This document shows, piece by piece, positions 48,034 to 60,112 of a stretch of 64,000 nt of DNA. Origin of the DNA: Castanea sativa. Taxonomy: Eukaryota > Streptophyta > Magnoliopsida > Fagales > Fagaceae. Position numbers and translations under genes: made by a program. The notes below the pieces were generated by a model, which was given only the letters and a program-made list of their open reading frames with translations, was not told the origin of the DNA and did no database searches. The stretch covers positions 8,841,282 to 8,905,281 of the forward strand of contig NC_134016.1 in NCBI RefSeq assembly GCF_040712315.1, given 5' to 3'. Each line of letters starts with the position of its first letter. Position 1 is the first letter of the stretch.

Positions 48034-48454
48034 AGTTAGTAGTGCTACCTCTTCAAAAGTGCTGGAAAGTATATGAGGGACTTGGTTTGGCTATGGATTT
48101 GAGCAATTGTGACCTGAAGATAGAGAGGATTTCTTGGTTTTTTTAAGGGTAGTGTTTGTTATACACACTATTACACATATTAAAAAAAAAAAAATCTAAA
48201 GTAAAAGAAATCATGTCTTCAACTCACGATTTCAAGTACAAAAAAAAGAGTCTGTAACAGATTGTGTATATCAACTGCTGCCCTTAAAAAAAACCAAGAA
48301 ATCCTCTCTCTCTTCAGGTCACGTTGCTTGTCACAATATGTTGCTCAAATCCATAGCCAAACCAAGTCCCTCAAATGTTGCTCAAATCCATAGCCAAACC
48401 AAGTTTCTCAAATGTTTTCCAGCACTTTTGAAGAGGGTAGCACCACTAGCTTCG
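48034..48454. repeat. Long hairpin-forming inverted repeat
   Basis: Arms about 48034-48167 and 48262-48454 pair at roughly 90% (for example CTTCAAAAGTGCTGGAAA with its complement, and GGATTTCTTGGTTTTTT with its complement), around a loop of about 95 bases. The second arm has an extra tandem copy of a 37-bp unit (TTGCTCAAATCCATAGCC twice). Confidence 0.8.
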
Positions 48455-48884
48455 AAAACTAAAGCTAACCTGAAAGCCAAACCAAGTCCCACCTATTTGT
48501 TTTGCAAACCTAAAATGAAACAGGAAGAAACCCAGAAAACTAAAGCTAACCTGATAGATACAGTTATTGCAATTCTTCGGTCCAATATAGTAGTTTTGAT
48601 ATATCTCCTGTCAGCTGGTTCCGCATAATGTAACTGAAAAGTGCTAAAAACAACGAATCACCTAAAAACAAAATTAAAAAAAAAGAAGTAATTTTGTTCT
48701 AGATGAGAGTACTGTACAACAATAATTATAAAAACCATAATTGACAATGGGGTCAATTTCTTCAATAACGTAACAGAAATGTTCTGAGCTAAACAAACCC
48801 ATTAGACTTCAAAAGAGTGGAAAAAAGAAAAAGAAAAAAGTGGGTATGGGAGAAAGAAGCATACATTATCATTTTAGATATAAT

Positions 48885-50368
48885 TGTAAGGGTCATATTT
48901 TTATGTAATTGCCATATCTTATGATAAGTGCACTCTACTTGTAGCTGGGAAGGTTCTAAGGGGTTTCAAGAACAATATAACAAGTGGTCTGTTTAAAGAC
49001 ATGAAAATTACTCAAGCTACGGTGCAGAACAGGCAAAACAAAAAATCTTGATACCTCTCGATCTATCGAGATTTAATGAATTGCGATACCTACATCGAGA
49101 CATGCAAATTTCAACTATTCAAATCTTTTCAGCCCATGATGACAAAAGATTTGTTGGGTATCATGCCTAAGGTTTTCAGAGATATAAAAGATATATTTCA
49201 TAGCCATTATCAAATAGAGAGATAGACACAAAGACATGTATTGTGCTACACGCAATTGTGAAGTTGCTGCGACTCTTGTGTGCCTTAGGGTTATGTACTA
49301 AGTTGCTTTCAGATCTACAAGTGTGGATATAAGAACTTTACACCCAACAACAACTCTCAAGTTGCTTGTGTTAGTCATGTACTGAGATCTGTGCAAAAAG
49401 AAGAAGTCTTCTACAAGATCTAGTTCAATTAGGAATTGGAGTAAAGGTTCAATTGTAAGTTGGTATTTTGAGATAGGCTAGATAGTTGTAAGATCTTTTA
49501 TACCTATAACCTCTTATTCGTGATTGATGGATTCTTGAGAGTGGTGACCGAAAATTCACCTGGTGGGGAGTTTTTGCCTTGTGAAGGTTTTCTCAATTTG
49601 TTAACAAATTACCGTACCAAATTTAATTTCTGCCGCACTTTAGTTTAGATTAGGGATTGCATAGGTCTGGTTGGGTTGAGTTAAGGGAATTTTTTGACCC
49701 AACCCACCATGGTGGGTTAAAAAAAATTCAACTCAACCCAACTAATCATGTAAGTCCAACCCAACCCAACCTAGCCCAACCCACATGGGTCAAGTTGGGT
49801 CGGGTTGAACCCATGGGTTGGACAATTTTTTTTATTACTATTATTATTAAATTGAGTAGAAAAAATATAAATATAAATATATTAAAAAAATCTAAAGATT
49901 AGTATCAATGTAACTCCTTAAAGGCAAACAACACTAATGACTAAACAACGATAGTAATTTACTAGGGTTTATTTGAACTAATTGGTTTTTATATAGGATA
50001 GGAAGAGTTGGTTATTTAAAAGAAATTATCATTTATATAATATATATTAAATATATGGGTGGGTCAGGTCGGGTCGAGTTTGGCGGGTTTGGAATTTTAT
50101 CGCCTAAACCCAACCTGACTCGCTATAAAAAAAAAAAAAAAATTGTAACCCAACTCAACCCACCAAGCCCTAAAAATCGATCCAACCTGGCGGGTTGGGT
50201 TGGGTTGGGTCGGGTTGGTTTTGGCAGGTTGGCGGGTTGGTGGGTTAGTTGCACACCTTTAGTTTAGATGGGTGATTTGTTCATCTCTCCACATTATTGC
50301 ATGTAGTTTGAATAATTAATCAATTTGGGTAATTGAATTAATTAATTTGGTCAATTTATAACCCAACA
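48885..50368 (+). mobile_element. Solo LTR with ATAAT duplication, itself split by a hAT
   Basis: Begins TGTAAGGGTCAT, ends ATAACCCAACA, with ATAAT at 48880-48884 and 50369-50373. Distantly related to 50499-51512 (shared GAGAGTGGTGACC block near the 3' end). Net length without the hAT and its duplication is 865 bp. Confidence 0.88.
49651..50261. mobile_element. Non-autonomous hAT element, 611 bp
   Basis: 8-bp duplications GTTTAGAT at 49643-49650 and 50262-50269. Terminal repeats TAGGGATTGCA and (inverted) TAAAGGTGTGCAA. Rich in GGGTTGGGTC and its complement near both ends. No transposase. Confidence 0.85.
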
Positions 50369-50498
50369 ATAATGAATCAAGTAAAGAAGTTCTTTAATGT
50401 ATCAACTTGGAACTTCCAAATAAGCTGGCTTTTGTAAGTTTGCTGGTTCTATCTCTATTCCATGTTCGGGAGCTATATAGCCTCTCATAAACAAAAAT

Positions 50499-51512
50499 TG
50501 TTAGGACATATATGATTTGATGTTAGGAACATATGTCAACATTTTATGTTTTGATTAATCATTTGACAAAACATACTTTACTTGTAATTGGGTAGATTTA
50601 GGATGTGTTTAATACTTCAAGAAACAAGGTTTCAAGTTCAAGTGTTAAAACAGTGCAAGTCTATCCAAGAATCGAGTGAAGATGTGCTGTTCATTAATGC
50701 TTGACAGCTAGCTCGACAGTTAGTATCAATCTAGGTTTAAAAGAGCTGTTCAGCCCGAGGCTCGACAGCTACTCAGCAGCGAGGGTATCTGTTGAGGTTT
50801 ATGAAACTCAGTTTTTCAGAACTATTTTTCATCTAATCTGTGAGTATGTGTTTGGGCTTTCTTTTCTCACAACCCTAAACATATATAAAGATTATTTTAA
50901 GGGCCTCATAGGTTGCACAGAAAAGAGCTTAGTTGCATAAGAGCATAATTCCACAAGTGTGATCGAAAACCAAGTTGCCCTAGTTCATCTTTAAGAAGCT
51001 GCTGTGTTTGTACACCATAGGGTTTTGTGACCAAGCAACTACATGATCTTCATCGTGTGATGAGCTGAAGAACTTTGCAGTCAACATCCTTCTTAACTTG
51101 GTGATCAAGTCGTGTATAGGGATCCGCGTATCTTTTGGTTAGTCACGTACTAGGAGCCATGTAATACAAGGAGAGATTGTCACTGCAGAACAAGTCCAAT
51201 TGGGTAATGAGGTAAGGATTCAACTGTAGGTTGGTATAAGGTATTAAGATTCCTTTACTTGTAACCGCTTGTTTCGATAATAGTGGATTCTCGAGAGTGG
51301 TGACCTTAAAATTACTCGGTGGGGTTTTCGCCGTGTAGGTTTTTCCCATTCGTAAACAAATCACCGTATCATTTAATTTCTGTTGCATTTTTAGTTATTT
51401 GGTGATTTGTTTGTGCTACTACACTTATTGCATGTAATTGAACCTAATTAATTTACTTAGTTAATTAATTGGTTAATTCATCACAAGGGGTTAATACATT
51501 TTTGGCCTATCA
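50499..51512 (+). mobile_element. Solo LTR (copia-like), 1014 bp, copy 2
   Basis: Same family as 11387-12405, with identical ends TGTTAGGACATA and GGCCTATCA. Target duplications AAAAT (50494-50498) and AAAAC (51513-51517) differ by one base. Carries GGTGGGGTTTTCGCCGTG near the 3' end. Confidence 0.85.
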
Positions 51513-52552
51513 AAAACAAAAAATCACCAACTTTATTATGTATTGCTCACGTAACTTTTGAGGTAGTGTTCGATTTGACAATCACAACATGGTATGAAAA
51601 GGTCGACAAACCCCTTTTCCTTTCAGAAAGTATATATAGGCGGTTATTTTATTTTTAGACCAATTTTTGTGTGTTAAAGAATCTGAACTTTTCTTTGGCA
51701 GTGTGTTTTTGTTTTTTGTTTTCAAAGAAGAAAACAAGTCTACAGGCATTGCACACTCCCTTTTTATCTTTTTGTTGTCGGCCAAATGGTTTGGTACTTG
51801 ATAGTATCTCTATGTGAGAAAGTGTTGTGAAACTTGATTTGAAATTTTCAGACTGTAGTAGAACTGGAGCTAGGAAAGACAAAAATAATTGAGGTATGGA
51901 TTTTTGGAGATCTATGGGGTGTTTGGTATTGTTATTTAAACAACAGTTTTCAGTGTTTAAACAAAGGGATGACAGTGGGGCGAGATGGGGTCAAAGGATG
52001 GGGTCTTCGTCCCCGCCCCTCATAGTTTTGTCTTGCCCCATTCCCATCCCGCCTCGCTTCGCATGATGGGGAAAAACTTTCTCACCCCATCCTCGCCCTT
52101 TGGGCCCAGCAAAGCCCCGCCCCACTCGGTAAAACTCAACTTTTTGTTAATTTGCCCTACAACTAGTACATTTTTTTTAATAAAACCTATTTCATTAATA
52201 AAAATATACTTGAAATTACAACTAAATTTATCCCATCAAATCAATTTTTAGAAAAAATTGAATAATATATCCAAGTGTTTAATAAGACAATCACAAAAAA
52301 AAAAATTCTCATAATATAACACATAACAAAATAAAGGCAGAGAACTACATTAGGTAGAATAAAATAAGCTAATATTAATATGTTTGTTTAAATAGTAGGG
52401 TTTTAGGGTCTGAAAAATTTACTATTATAACCCTTAACAACGTGGCGGGGCTAGGGCGGGGATAGGGAGGGGCAGGGCTGGGTGGGTCTAAAAAGTCTTA
52501 ACCCATCCCCGTCTCGTCCCGTGATGCGGGGCTAAAATCTTGCCTCAGCCCC

Positions 52553-53648
52553 TGTAACGTCTAAGTCAATCTGACCAAAAGAAAAAAAAAAAAAAAAGTG
52601 TAAAGTCAGATTTTTAACGGTTCACATGTGCCTCCCAACTACCCCACCCTTCCCCACCACTCATTTTGCACTTATCTCTTTACTCTTTGGCCGGCTCACT
52701 CTATTGTTTTCCTTTCATTTTTTTTTTTGTTTTCTCTCATACACTCCTCTCTACTCTTTTACCCTCTTACCGATTCTACTACACCACCACCACCACCATT
52801 TTCACCATCATTTTCCTGCAAGATCACCGGAAAATTCTTGTGAACCCATAAGCACCTTCACATCTTTTATTTGAGGTAAAAATTTCTAATCTTTTTGGTG
52901 GGTTTTTTCACTTTTGCTTGAGGTTATTTTTATCTAAACTTTAATAATGATACTCATGTGATTTATGAGCATTGGAAGTGATATTTATGTGTTTTTATGT
53001 ATGCGTTTTGTATTGGTGGAATTATTTGATGAGTGGGTATATAATTTGTGCTAAAAATGGCTACTTAAGGTTTATGTATGGTGAAAAATTTAGGGGTTTT
53101 AAGTTATGACATGTGATGGTTACTAAATTTAATTTTTCCATTGCTATTGGGTTTATTTGGAGTTAGTTGAAGTCCTAAATTTCTTGTCTTGGAGGATATT
53201 TTGATTTTGCTTTCATGGGTCTCTTAATAATGTAATGTAAATTTTATAGAAGCTAGTCATAATGTTGATATGAAATGGGTTAACTTGATAAATTGGAGTT
53301 GATGCCTTGTGAATCAATTTGTTGAGAAACTTTGGAAGTGGTATATATTATTATTGATGAGGTTAAATACTGGGCTTACCTAATTAAGTGCTTATTTGGC
53401 AAATCCTAAATTGTAGCTAGACACAATTTCAAGCTCTATGCTTATTGTGATAGGTTTACTTGATATTGTTTAAGTTCTAGCTAATCTCCTTGGAGCTTGG
53501 AGAATTAAGATTTTGCGGTTGCGAGGTAAGTAGCTTTTTAATGGGATTTTTGGAAAATAATCACATTGCATAAATGTTGTTTTTGGGTTAGACACACTTT
53601 TGGAAACTACCTATGGAAACTATATTTTCCTAAAAACTATTATGTCGT

Positions 53649-53711
<63 letters not shown>

Positions 53712-55056
53712 CTATATATATGAAAATGCATCATATTTGGTATTGCATTTGGGAAAATGCATGAATTGTTGACATGGAAAATATGAGCATCTTTTGTTTA
53801 ATCTTTGATAAGGAAATTATGAATTTTATAGTTTATTAGAAAATCTAAATATGCTTATCTTGCCTTGTTATTGGGAAATCGATATAAATCTTTTTGACAA
53901 GAATGAAGTTGAAAACCTTACAAACCTTGTGGAAGTTAGATCATTTAAGGTTTTCCTGAAATTACCTAGATATAAACTATGTATTTGGAAGTAATGTAAC
54001 CTGTGAGCTTTATGTGGTTTTAACACCATGCCATGTGTGATTTCTCAGTGATCACCCGATTTGGTTTTCGTAGTCTTTGTGACAACGGAATCAAATCCAG
54101 GTCAGTGCCCTTTCACTTTAGATGACCCGTTCTTCCTTGCTACCCATTGGAGAAAGAGGTTCTTTGATTGTGTGTGGGTGAGACCGCTGTCCATGTGGCC
54201 AAGAGACCACATGCAAGAGAGGTCTTATTTGATGCGCTCTCTCTGCTGCCCATGGGGAGAGAAAATAACCTTGAGGGTATGGGTGAGACTGCTGTCCATG
54301 TGGCCAAGAGTCTACATACCAGAGAGAACAATATCATGCCAGTTGTGAATGGGTGGATCTCCTGACCGGTTTATGTGGTAGTGTGGTATATTTGTGATAA
54401 TTTACCGTATGTTAGATTTTATGACTTTGAAAATTATATTGTTAGTGCTCACAGATTTTGGTATAGTTTCAAGGTATTTACTTTGAGAAACTTTGTGTTT
54501 CATTACTTAATCATTCTTGTCATATTATTATTATTGAAGATGAAACTTGCATTTTCCCTATCCCCATTAATTATGCTACTTACTGGGCTCTATCTCATTC
54601 CATTATTTTTATACCCTTTTCAGAGTAGGCAACAATCTTTTGATCGAGAAAGCTTTTTTGGTGGCTAATAGTAGTTAGACTAACTATTGATGGAGGCTGA
54701 ACTTTTATAATGGAGTTATTTGATGATGTACATCTTAGAATAGGCTTGACTCATTCTTTTGTATATTATAGTAGTTATGACTTTATTCCCTATGATGGGA
54801 CAAGCTGTTGATATGTAATTGTTTATTCAGACCTTTATTCTTTTGTGGCCAATGATCATTGTAATTAATATTTAGAGCTCTGACTTACTTTGAGAGTATA
54901 TTCAATAGAATTATTATGGTAATTCTTGATGTGGTACTTGATAGGATTTATGTGAATTGAATTGTCAAAAAAAAAAAAAGGAAAAAAAAATTTACAACTA
55001 CTTGAGACGTCTTTCTCATGCTTTGGATCCTTTGGGGTTTGGGGCGTGACATCTCC
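52553..55056 (+). mobile_element. LTR-like insert, about 2.5 kb, inside the hAT
   Basis: Begins TGTAACGTCTAAG and ends near GGGGCGTGACATCTCCA. The host hAT sequence resumes directly after it. Contains an internal imperfect 114-bp tandem repeat (GACCGCTGTCCATGTGGCC / GACTGCTGTCCATGTGGCC at about 54181 and 54287). No gag or pol, so a large solo LTR is likely. Exact right end and duplication are uncertain. Confidence 0.5.
53652..53710. repeat. TA microsatellite
   Basis: Nearly uninterrupted TA repeat of about 59 bases in the LTR-like insert. Confidence 0.95.
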
Positions 55057-55158
55057 ACCCCACCACCTTTGCGGGACGGGGAAAACCCGTGCGGGGCGAA
55101 GCGAAGAGGAGCGAGTTAAGTTGGGCAGGGCAAAATTGTCATCACTATTTAAACAACA

Positions 55159-55279
55159 CTAGTCGCAGACTCGTGCGCTGCACGTCATAATATTATCGTT
55201 TTAGCTATTATTTATTAACAGTTGGTTTTTCATTATCTTTTAAGTTAACAAAAACCATACATATACTTTTTCTTAAACC

Positions 55280-55326
<47 letters not shown>

Positions 55327-55861
55327 TATTTATTTATTTATTTATTTAATGTGAATCTTTACATATATAAACTCTATATGTTCCATTTCTTTATATACAT
55401 AAAACCATAGATGTGTGAGTATATATATATTATTTACTTAATGTGAATGTTTACATATATAAACTCTATATAGTACATTTCTTTATTTACGTAAAATCAT
55501 AGACTACTACTCTATAATGATAGTGACTAATTAGTTTTATCATTTTTTATAATGCAATATGTTGAATAAAATAATATGAGAAAAAAAGTAAAAATAAAAA
55601 ATATAACACTAAACACCAAATTAATTATCTCTATTAATTATGTTACAATTTTATTTATTTGAATTTAAATAAAATATTATATGTTTTTTATAATAAAAAA
55701 TAAGAAAACATAAATAATTTAATTATGTGGAGGATATGGCTGAGTTTGAATATTGAATAAAATAAGATGAAAAGAAATGTAAAAAAAAAAAAGATATAAT
55801 AATAAACACCAAATTACCCAAATCATGTTATGTAATAGAATAATATATCTTATATTCATAC

Positions 55862-55905
<44 letters not shown>

Positions 55906-58176
55906 CTTTAATTTTTATAACATAATAGAATAACATTTAACAATCAAAGAGAACAAAAAAAATTAAAACACAAAACTAAATCACATCAACCCAAAGTAGA
56001 GTTATAAAGAGCACAAAAATTTATCACCTTAAAGTAGAGATGCAGAAAAATAAAAAACAATACTCCAAAAAATATTGAGAGAGCGAGACCCCCCCCCCCC
56101 CCCCCAAAATGAAAAAAAAAATTCTTAGTATGTGTGTACAAAAATTTAATTTTAAATTTGCCCCAAAATATGCAATCTTGGCTCCCTCCCTCCAAAAAAA
56201 TTATAAATTGGCCCATGAAATCCAAAAGTATATGTTCTATTCTATTCCTTTTGCCCAGTTGCCTGAAGAATAATTGCAATTACCTTTGGTTAATAACAAA
56301 TAAATAAATAAATAAATAAAATAAAGCACAAATTTGGTCCAAAGAAACTCAGTTGCCTAAAAAATAATATGAATTACCTGCAGACAAAGAAATCCAATTT
56401 TCCCAAAAATAATATGAATTACCTATAGACACACTAATATTGGCAACAAAAGTATAACACAACTTTGACATTATCAAATGTATGATTTTCAGTTCACATG
56501 GGGTGAACTCTGAAGTGTTTAATGTTATATTTTATAAGTTACTTTTTCAAAAGTTTTTAGTTGTGTTTGTTGTAATAATAATGTTTATTTTCTTATTAAA
56601 AAATTATATAATGAGTTTGCTCTAATAAATTGTTTGGTAATGTTACTTTTGAAGAAATGGGAGAAATTTGTCAATCTTATGTCAAAATATTATTTAAATG
56701 GTTAGGTAGATGTAGGATAAATTCCTTATAATTAATTATTATTGCCTTTTTTTTTTAAGATCATGGAAAATATTGTTCAATTTTGATTTTTTTTATTAAG
56801 AAAAATTCAACATAATTTAGAAGCTAATATTGAAAATGTAGTATTGTCAACATCTAGTTTGATGTCCCAATTTCTAAAATCCATAAAATAAATTTTTGAA
56901 AAATCACCATATATAAAATTGGTAATAGTTCATTATAGAATAATCTAGAATTACCATGAATTTATTATGATGTTAATTAACACGATGCAATTGAACAAGC
57001 TTGTGCTAAGCTTGGTCTATACCTTTTTTTTTTTTTTTAATTTTTTGTTTTATACTTTGGCCCCCCTCATTTCCTAATTCTAGTTTGTGAGATAACCTTT
57101 TTGTGAGGAAAACTTTGCAAAAAATTGAAGAAAGTAACAAATTTATAGTGAGATGATTTAAATATGAAGAGACAAAATAAAGGAAGATGAAGGGAAAGCT
57201 GAATAGTGATATTAAGGTTGAGAGTAGTGGGGAGATAAAAAGGTAAGCGAGGGAAAGATGAAGAGACAAAATAAAGAAAGATGAAGGGAAAGATGAATAG
57301 TGATATTAAGGTTGAGGGTAGTGGGAATTGGGGAGATGAAAAGGTAGAAGAAGGAAAAAGGTTGGAAAAAGTGTAATTATTAAAAAAAAAAGTAAACGTT
57401 AAAAAAATTATAGGAAATTGGAAAGAAAAAGGATAATGATGTGAATGCTGATGTGGCTCAACTGGAGCACATCAACAATAAATGCTATGCTTCACCTTTT
57501 AGATATATATAGATATAGATAATAGAATAATATATCTTATATTCATATATATTATCTTTAATTTTTTTTATAATGCATTAGGATAACATTTAACAATCAA
57601 AGAGAACAAAAAAAACTTAAAACACAAAACAAAATCGCATCAACCCAAAGTAGAGTTATTACAAACCCAAAAATTTATCAACTTAAAGTAGAGATGTAGA
57701 AAAAATAAAACATACTCCAAAAAATATTGAGAGAGAGAAAGAGAGAACCTTTTTGTGAGGGAAAATTATGCAAAGAATGGAAGGGAGAATGACAAATTTA
57801 TAATAAGATGATGTAAATATGAAGAGACAAAATAAAGAAAGATAAAGGGAAAGATGAATAATGATATTAAGGTTGAGAGTAGTGGGGAGATGAAAATGTG
57901 AGGGAGGGAAAGATGAAGAGACAAAATAAAGGAAGATGAAGGGAAGATGATTAGTGATATTAAGGTTGAGGGTAGTAGGGGCTGGGGAAATGAAAAGGTA
58001 AAAGAAGAAGAAATGTTGGAGAAAGTATAATTATTAAAACAAAATAAGTAAACGTAAAAAAAATTATAGGAAAATTGGAAAGAAAAAGGATAATAACGTA
58101 GATGATGATGTGGCTTAACTGAAGCGCAATATTAATAAATGCTACACTTCAGTTTTTAAATATATATAGATATAGA
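55159..58176 (-). mobile_element. Non-autonomous Helitron with duplicated 5' end
   Basis: On the minus strand it starts A/TCTATATCTATATATA at 58176 and ends CTAG/T at 55159. A 13-base stem-loop CGTGC-AGC-GCACG (55172-55184) lies ten bases before CTAG, the classic Helitron 3' terminus. A second 5' terminus occurs at 57519, and 57520-58176 repeats the sequence found at 55835-56095 plus 57070-57519. No Rep/helicase gene. Interior has AC and AT microsatellites (55282-55324; 55865-55901) and a C17 tract (near 56089-56105). Confidence 0.7.
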
Positions 58177-58526
58177 TTACACATATTTTCATACACTTTT
58201 TTACTCACACATATTTCCACAAAATAACAACAACGTTACTAGAAATCTCTTACCAAATGGGGCCCTGATTGCGTGTATTATGGTTTGGTTTTTACTTTTT
58301 GGCTATCAAACAAGCCTGGGTCACTTTTCTTGAAGTTTGGTCTCCATCTTTGGTCCTTGGTAAATTTACCAAATAGTATGTTTTAGAAAAATTTTAGAAG
58401 AATAATACCCAAATGAAGTTATTTAGTTATATAGCATATTTTTTTGAACTTAAGTTTGTCAACCTCGAGTTTGGGGATGATCAAACCTGAGTTCCAATCA
58501 CTATGGTTGCATACGGCTTGGAACAC

Positions 58527-58917
58527 TGTTAGGAATGCTAGAAGCATATGGATAATAATTGTTGTATTGAGATGTAATTAATTAGTTAGTTACAATTCTA
58601 AGCATGTTAATTACATTTAGCACATGTTGAAATTATCAATGTACATGGGGAATAATAGAACCAATAGGATGAGGCCATGTGGGCCAATGAAATTAAAGCT
58701 AGTTTCCTATAAATACATGATTGTAATCCAACATGAGATATCAATTGAAGAATAAACCAACTTCTTAGTGCATTAGTGCATCTCCATCTCTCTCTCTTAA
58801 TCTCTCTCTTTCTCTATTGAGGGTGACTACTTCGAATTAAGTCTATTTCCCTACAATCCCCATCAATTCCCTTATAATTCCCATCAATCTCCATTAGGAA
58901 CCATCAGGTTTCTAGCA
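58527..58917 (+). repeat. 5' LTR of the small retrotransposon
   Basis: TGTTAGGAATGC start, TTTCTAGCA end, 391 bp. Contains TATAAATACATG and a CT-rich tract. Has an extra CAATTCCCTTATAATTCCC block absent from the 3' LTR. Confidence 0.85.
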
Positions 58918-59692
58918 TTTGGTATTAGAGCCGTCGATCTTGATACGGGTGAATATGACTGGCAAGGAATCGTGAAAATGGTGAATGAAGTTTCAAAGAA
59001 TTTCAAGACTTTGTATGAATTGAGGTGCCATTTTAGAGAAGGTCAAGGCCTTGGATGAATCTAACATGGCCATGAAGGAAGAGCTCTCAAGATTGCAAGA
59101 GGGTCTCGAGAACATGACGGAAGAGGAGTTACAATCTCTTGATTCAATGAAACTCGAAGAACAAGTTAAGTTTCAAGAATCTATTTCTATTGTTGCAAGC
59201 TGGGATGTTGATTTTTGAGTGAAAGTGGATGATGATATACATGTACATGCTGCTTTTGGAGTTCAGTCGAAAGAACCAACAAAGAAGGTGATGATGATCT
59301 TCCAAGAACCAATTCTTAATGCACCATTGGAGGCTTTCATTCAAGAGTCTATGATTCAAGAATTGGCAATTCAAGTGTTGGTGATCAAGCGCCAACAATT
59401 TAATGCTTCTAGAATCAAATGAGGTCTTGAGGATACAAGAACATTTAAAGGTTCAAAGAACTAATGAGATCTTGAAGATTAAAGAATCATTAAAGGCTCA
59501 AGAATTCGAGCAAATTTTGAAGATCTACGAAGAAGAAACCTTCATGTGCACGAGACTGCTTGTCAAAGAGAAATGCATGAAGATGGTGATCAAAATTTCA
59601 CAACGGTATTGGTCCCTTGGAAGATCTCCTTTGATGAAGATGCTATTTCACAACAACACCTTGTGAGCAAGGTGTTTTCAAGGGGAGGGAAA

Positions 59693-60034
59693 TATTAGGA
59701 TTGCTATAAACAATAATTGTTGTATTGAGATTTAGTTAGTTAGTTAGTTAGTTACAATTCCAAGCATGTTAATCACATTTAGCACATGTTGAAATTATTA
59801 ATGCACATGGGTAATAATAGAACCAATAGGATGAGGCCATGTGGGTTAATGAGATTAGAGCTAGTCTCCTATAAATACATAATTGTAATCCAACATGAGA
59901 TATCAATTGAAGAATAAACCAACTTCTTAGTGCATTAGTGCATCTCTCTCTCTCTCTCTCTCTATGGAGGGTGACTACCTCGAATTAAGTCAATTTTCCT
60001 ACAATCTCCATTAGGAACCACGGGATTCCTAACA
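59693..60034 (+). repeat. 3' LTR of the small retrotransposon
   Basis: 342 bp. The first dinucleotide is TA instead of TG, and the end is GGATTCCTAACA. Differs from the 5' LTR by several indels, indicating an older insertion. Confidence 0.82.
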
Positions 60035-60112
60035 AACACAAGTTTGTCAAACTCGAGTTTGAGTTGGAACTTGAGTTTGACAAAGTTGAGTTCTAAAAAT
60101 GTGCGACTTAAC

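Larger units (their letters stand above)
48460..51900. repeat. Duplicated host segment, copy B (empty site for the giant MULE)
   Basis: 48505-48660 and 51660-51890 resemble the two flanks of the MULE, the latter without interruption at its insertion point. Two solo LTRs inserted between these blocks. After subtracting them the spacing (about 500 bases) is close to copy A's 445. Confidence 0.6.
51964..55147. mobile_element. hAT-like element with GC-rich ends and nested insert
   Basis: 8-bp duplications TTTAAACA at 51956-51963 and 55148-55155. Terminal repeats AAGGGATGACAG and (inverted) TAGTGATGACAA. Subterminal CCCCGCCCC/GGGGCGGGG runs. No transposase. Most of its length is the insert at 52553-55056. 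Confidence 0.75.
58527..60034 (+). mobile_element. Small complete LTR retrotransposon, 1508 bp, non-autonomous
   Basis: Target duplications AACAC at 58522-58526 and 60035-60039. LTRs 58527-58917 and 59693-60034 share CATGTTGAAATTAT, GGATGAGGCCATGTGGG and AACTTCTTAGTGCATTAGTGCATCTC in separate blocks. PBS TGGTATTAGAGC at 58920-58931 (tRNA-Met type, usual in copia), polypurine AAGGGGAGGGA just before the 3' LTR. The 775-bp interior has only short Glu/Lys-rich frames, perhaps a gag remnant. It resembles TRIM/SMART-class elements that depend on helper elements. Confidence 0.88.

Noticed and set aside
53566..53772. Tyr/Ile-repeat frame
   Set aside because: Translation of a TA microsatellite.
54061..54365. 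Overlapping 65-95-codon frames on both strands
   Set aside because: Caused by an internal tandem duplication in an LTR-like insert.
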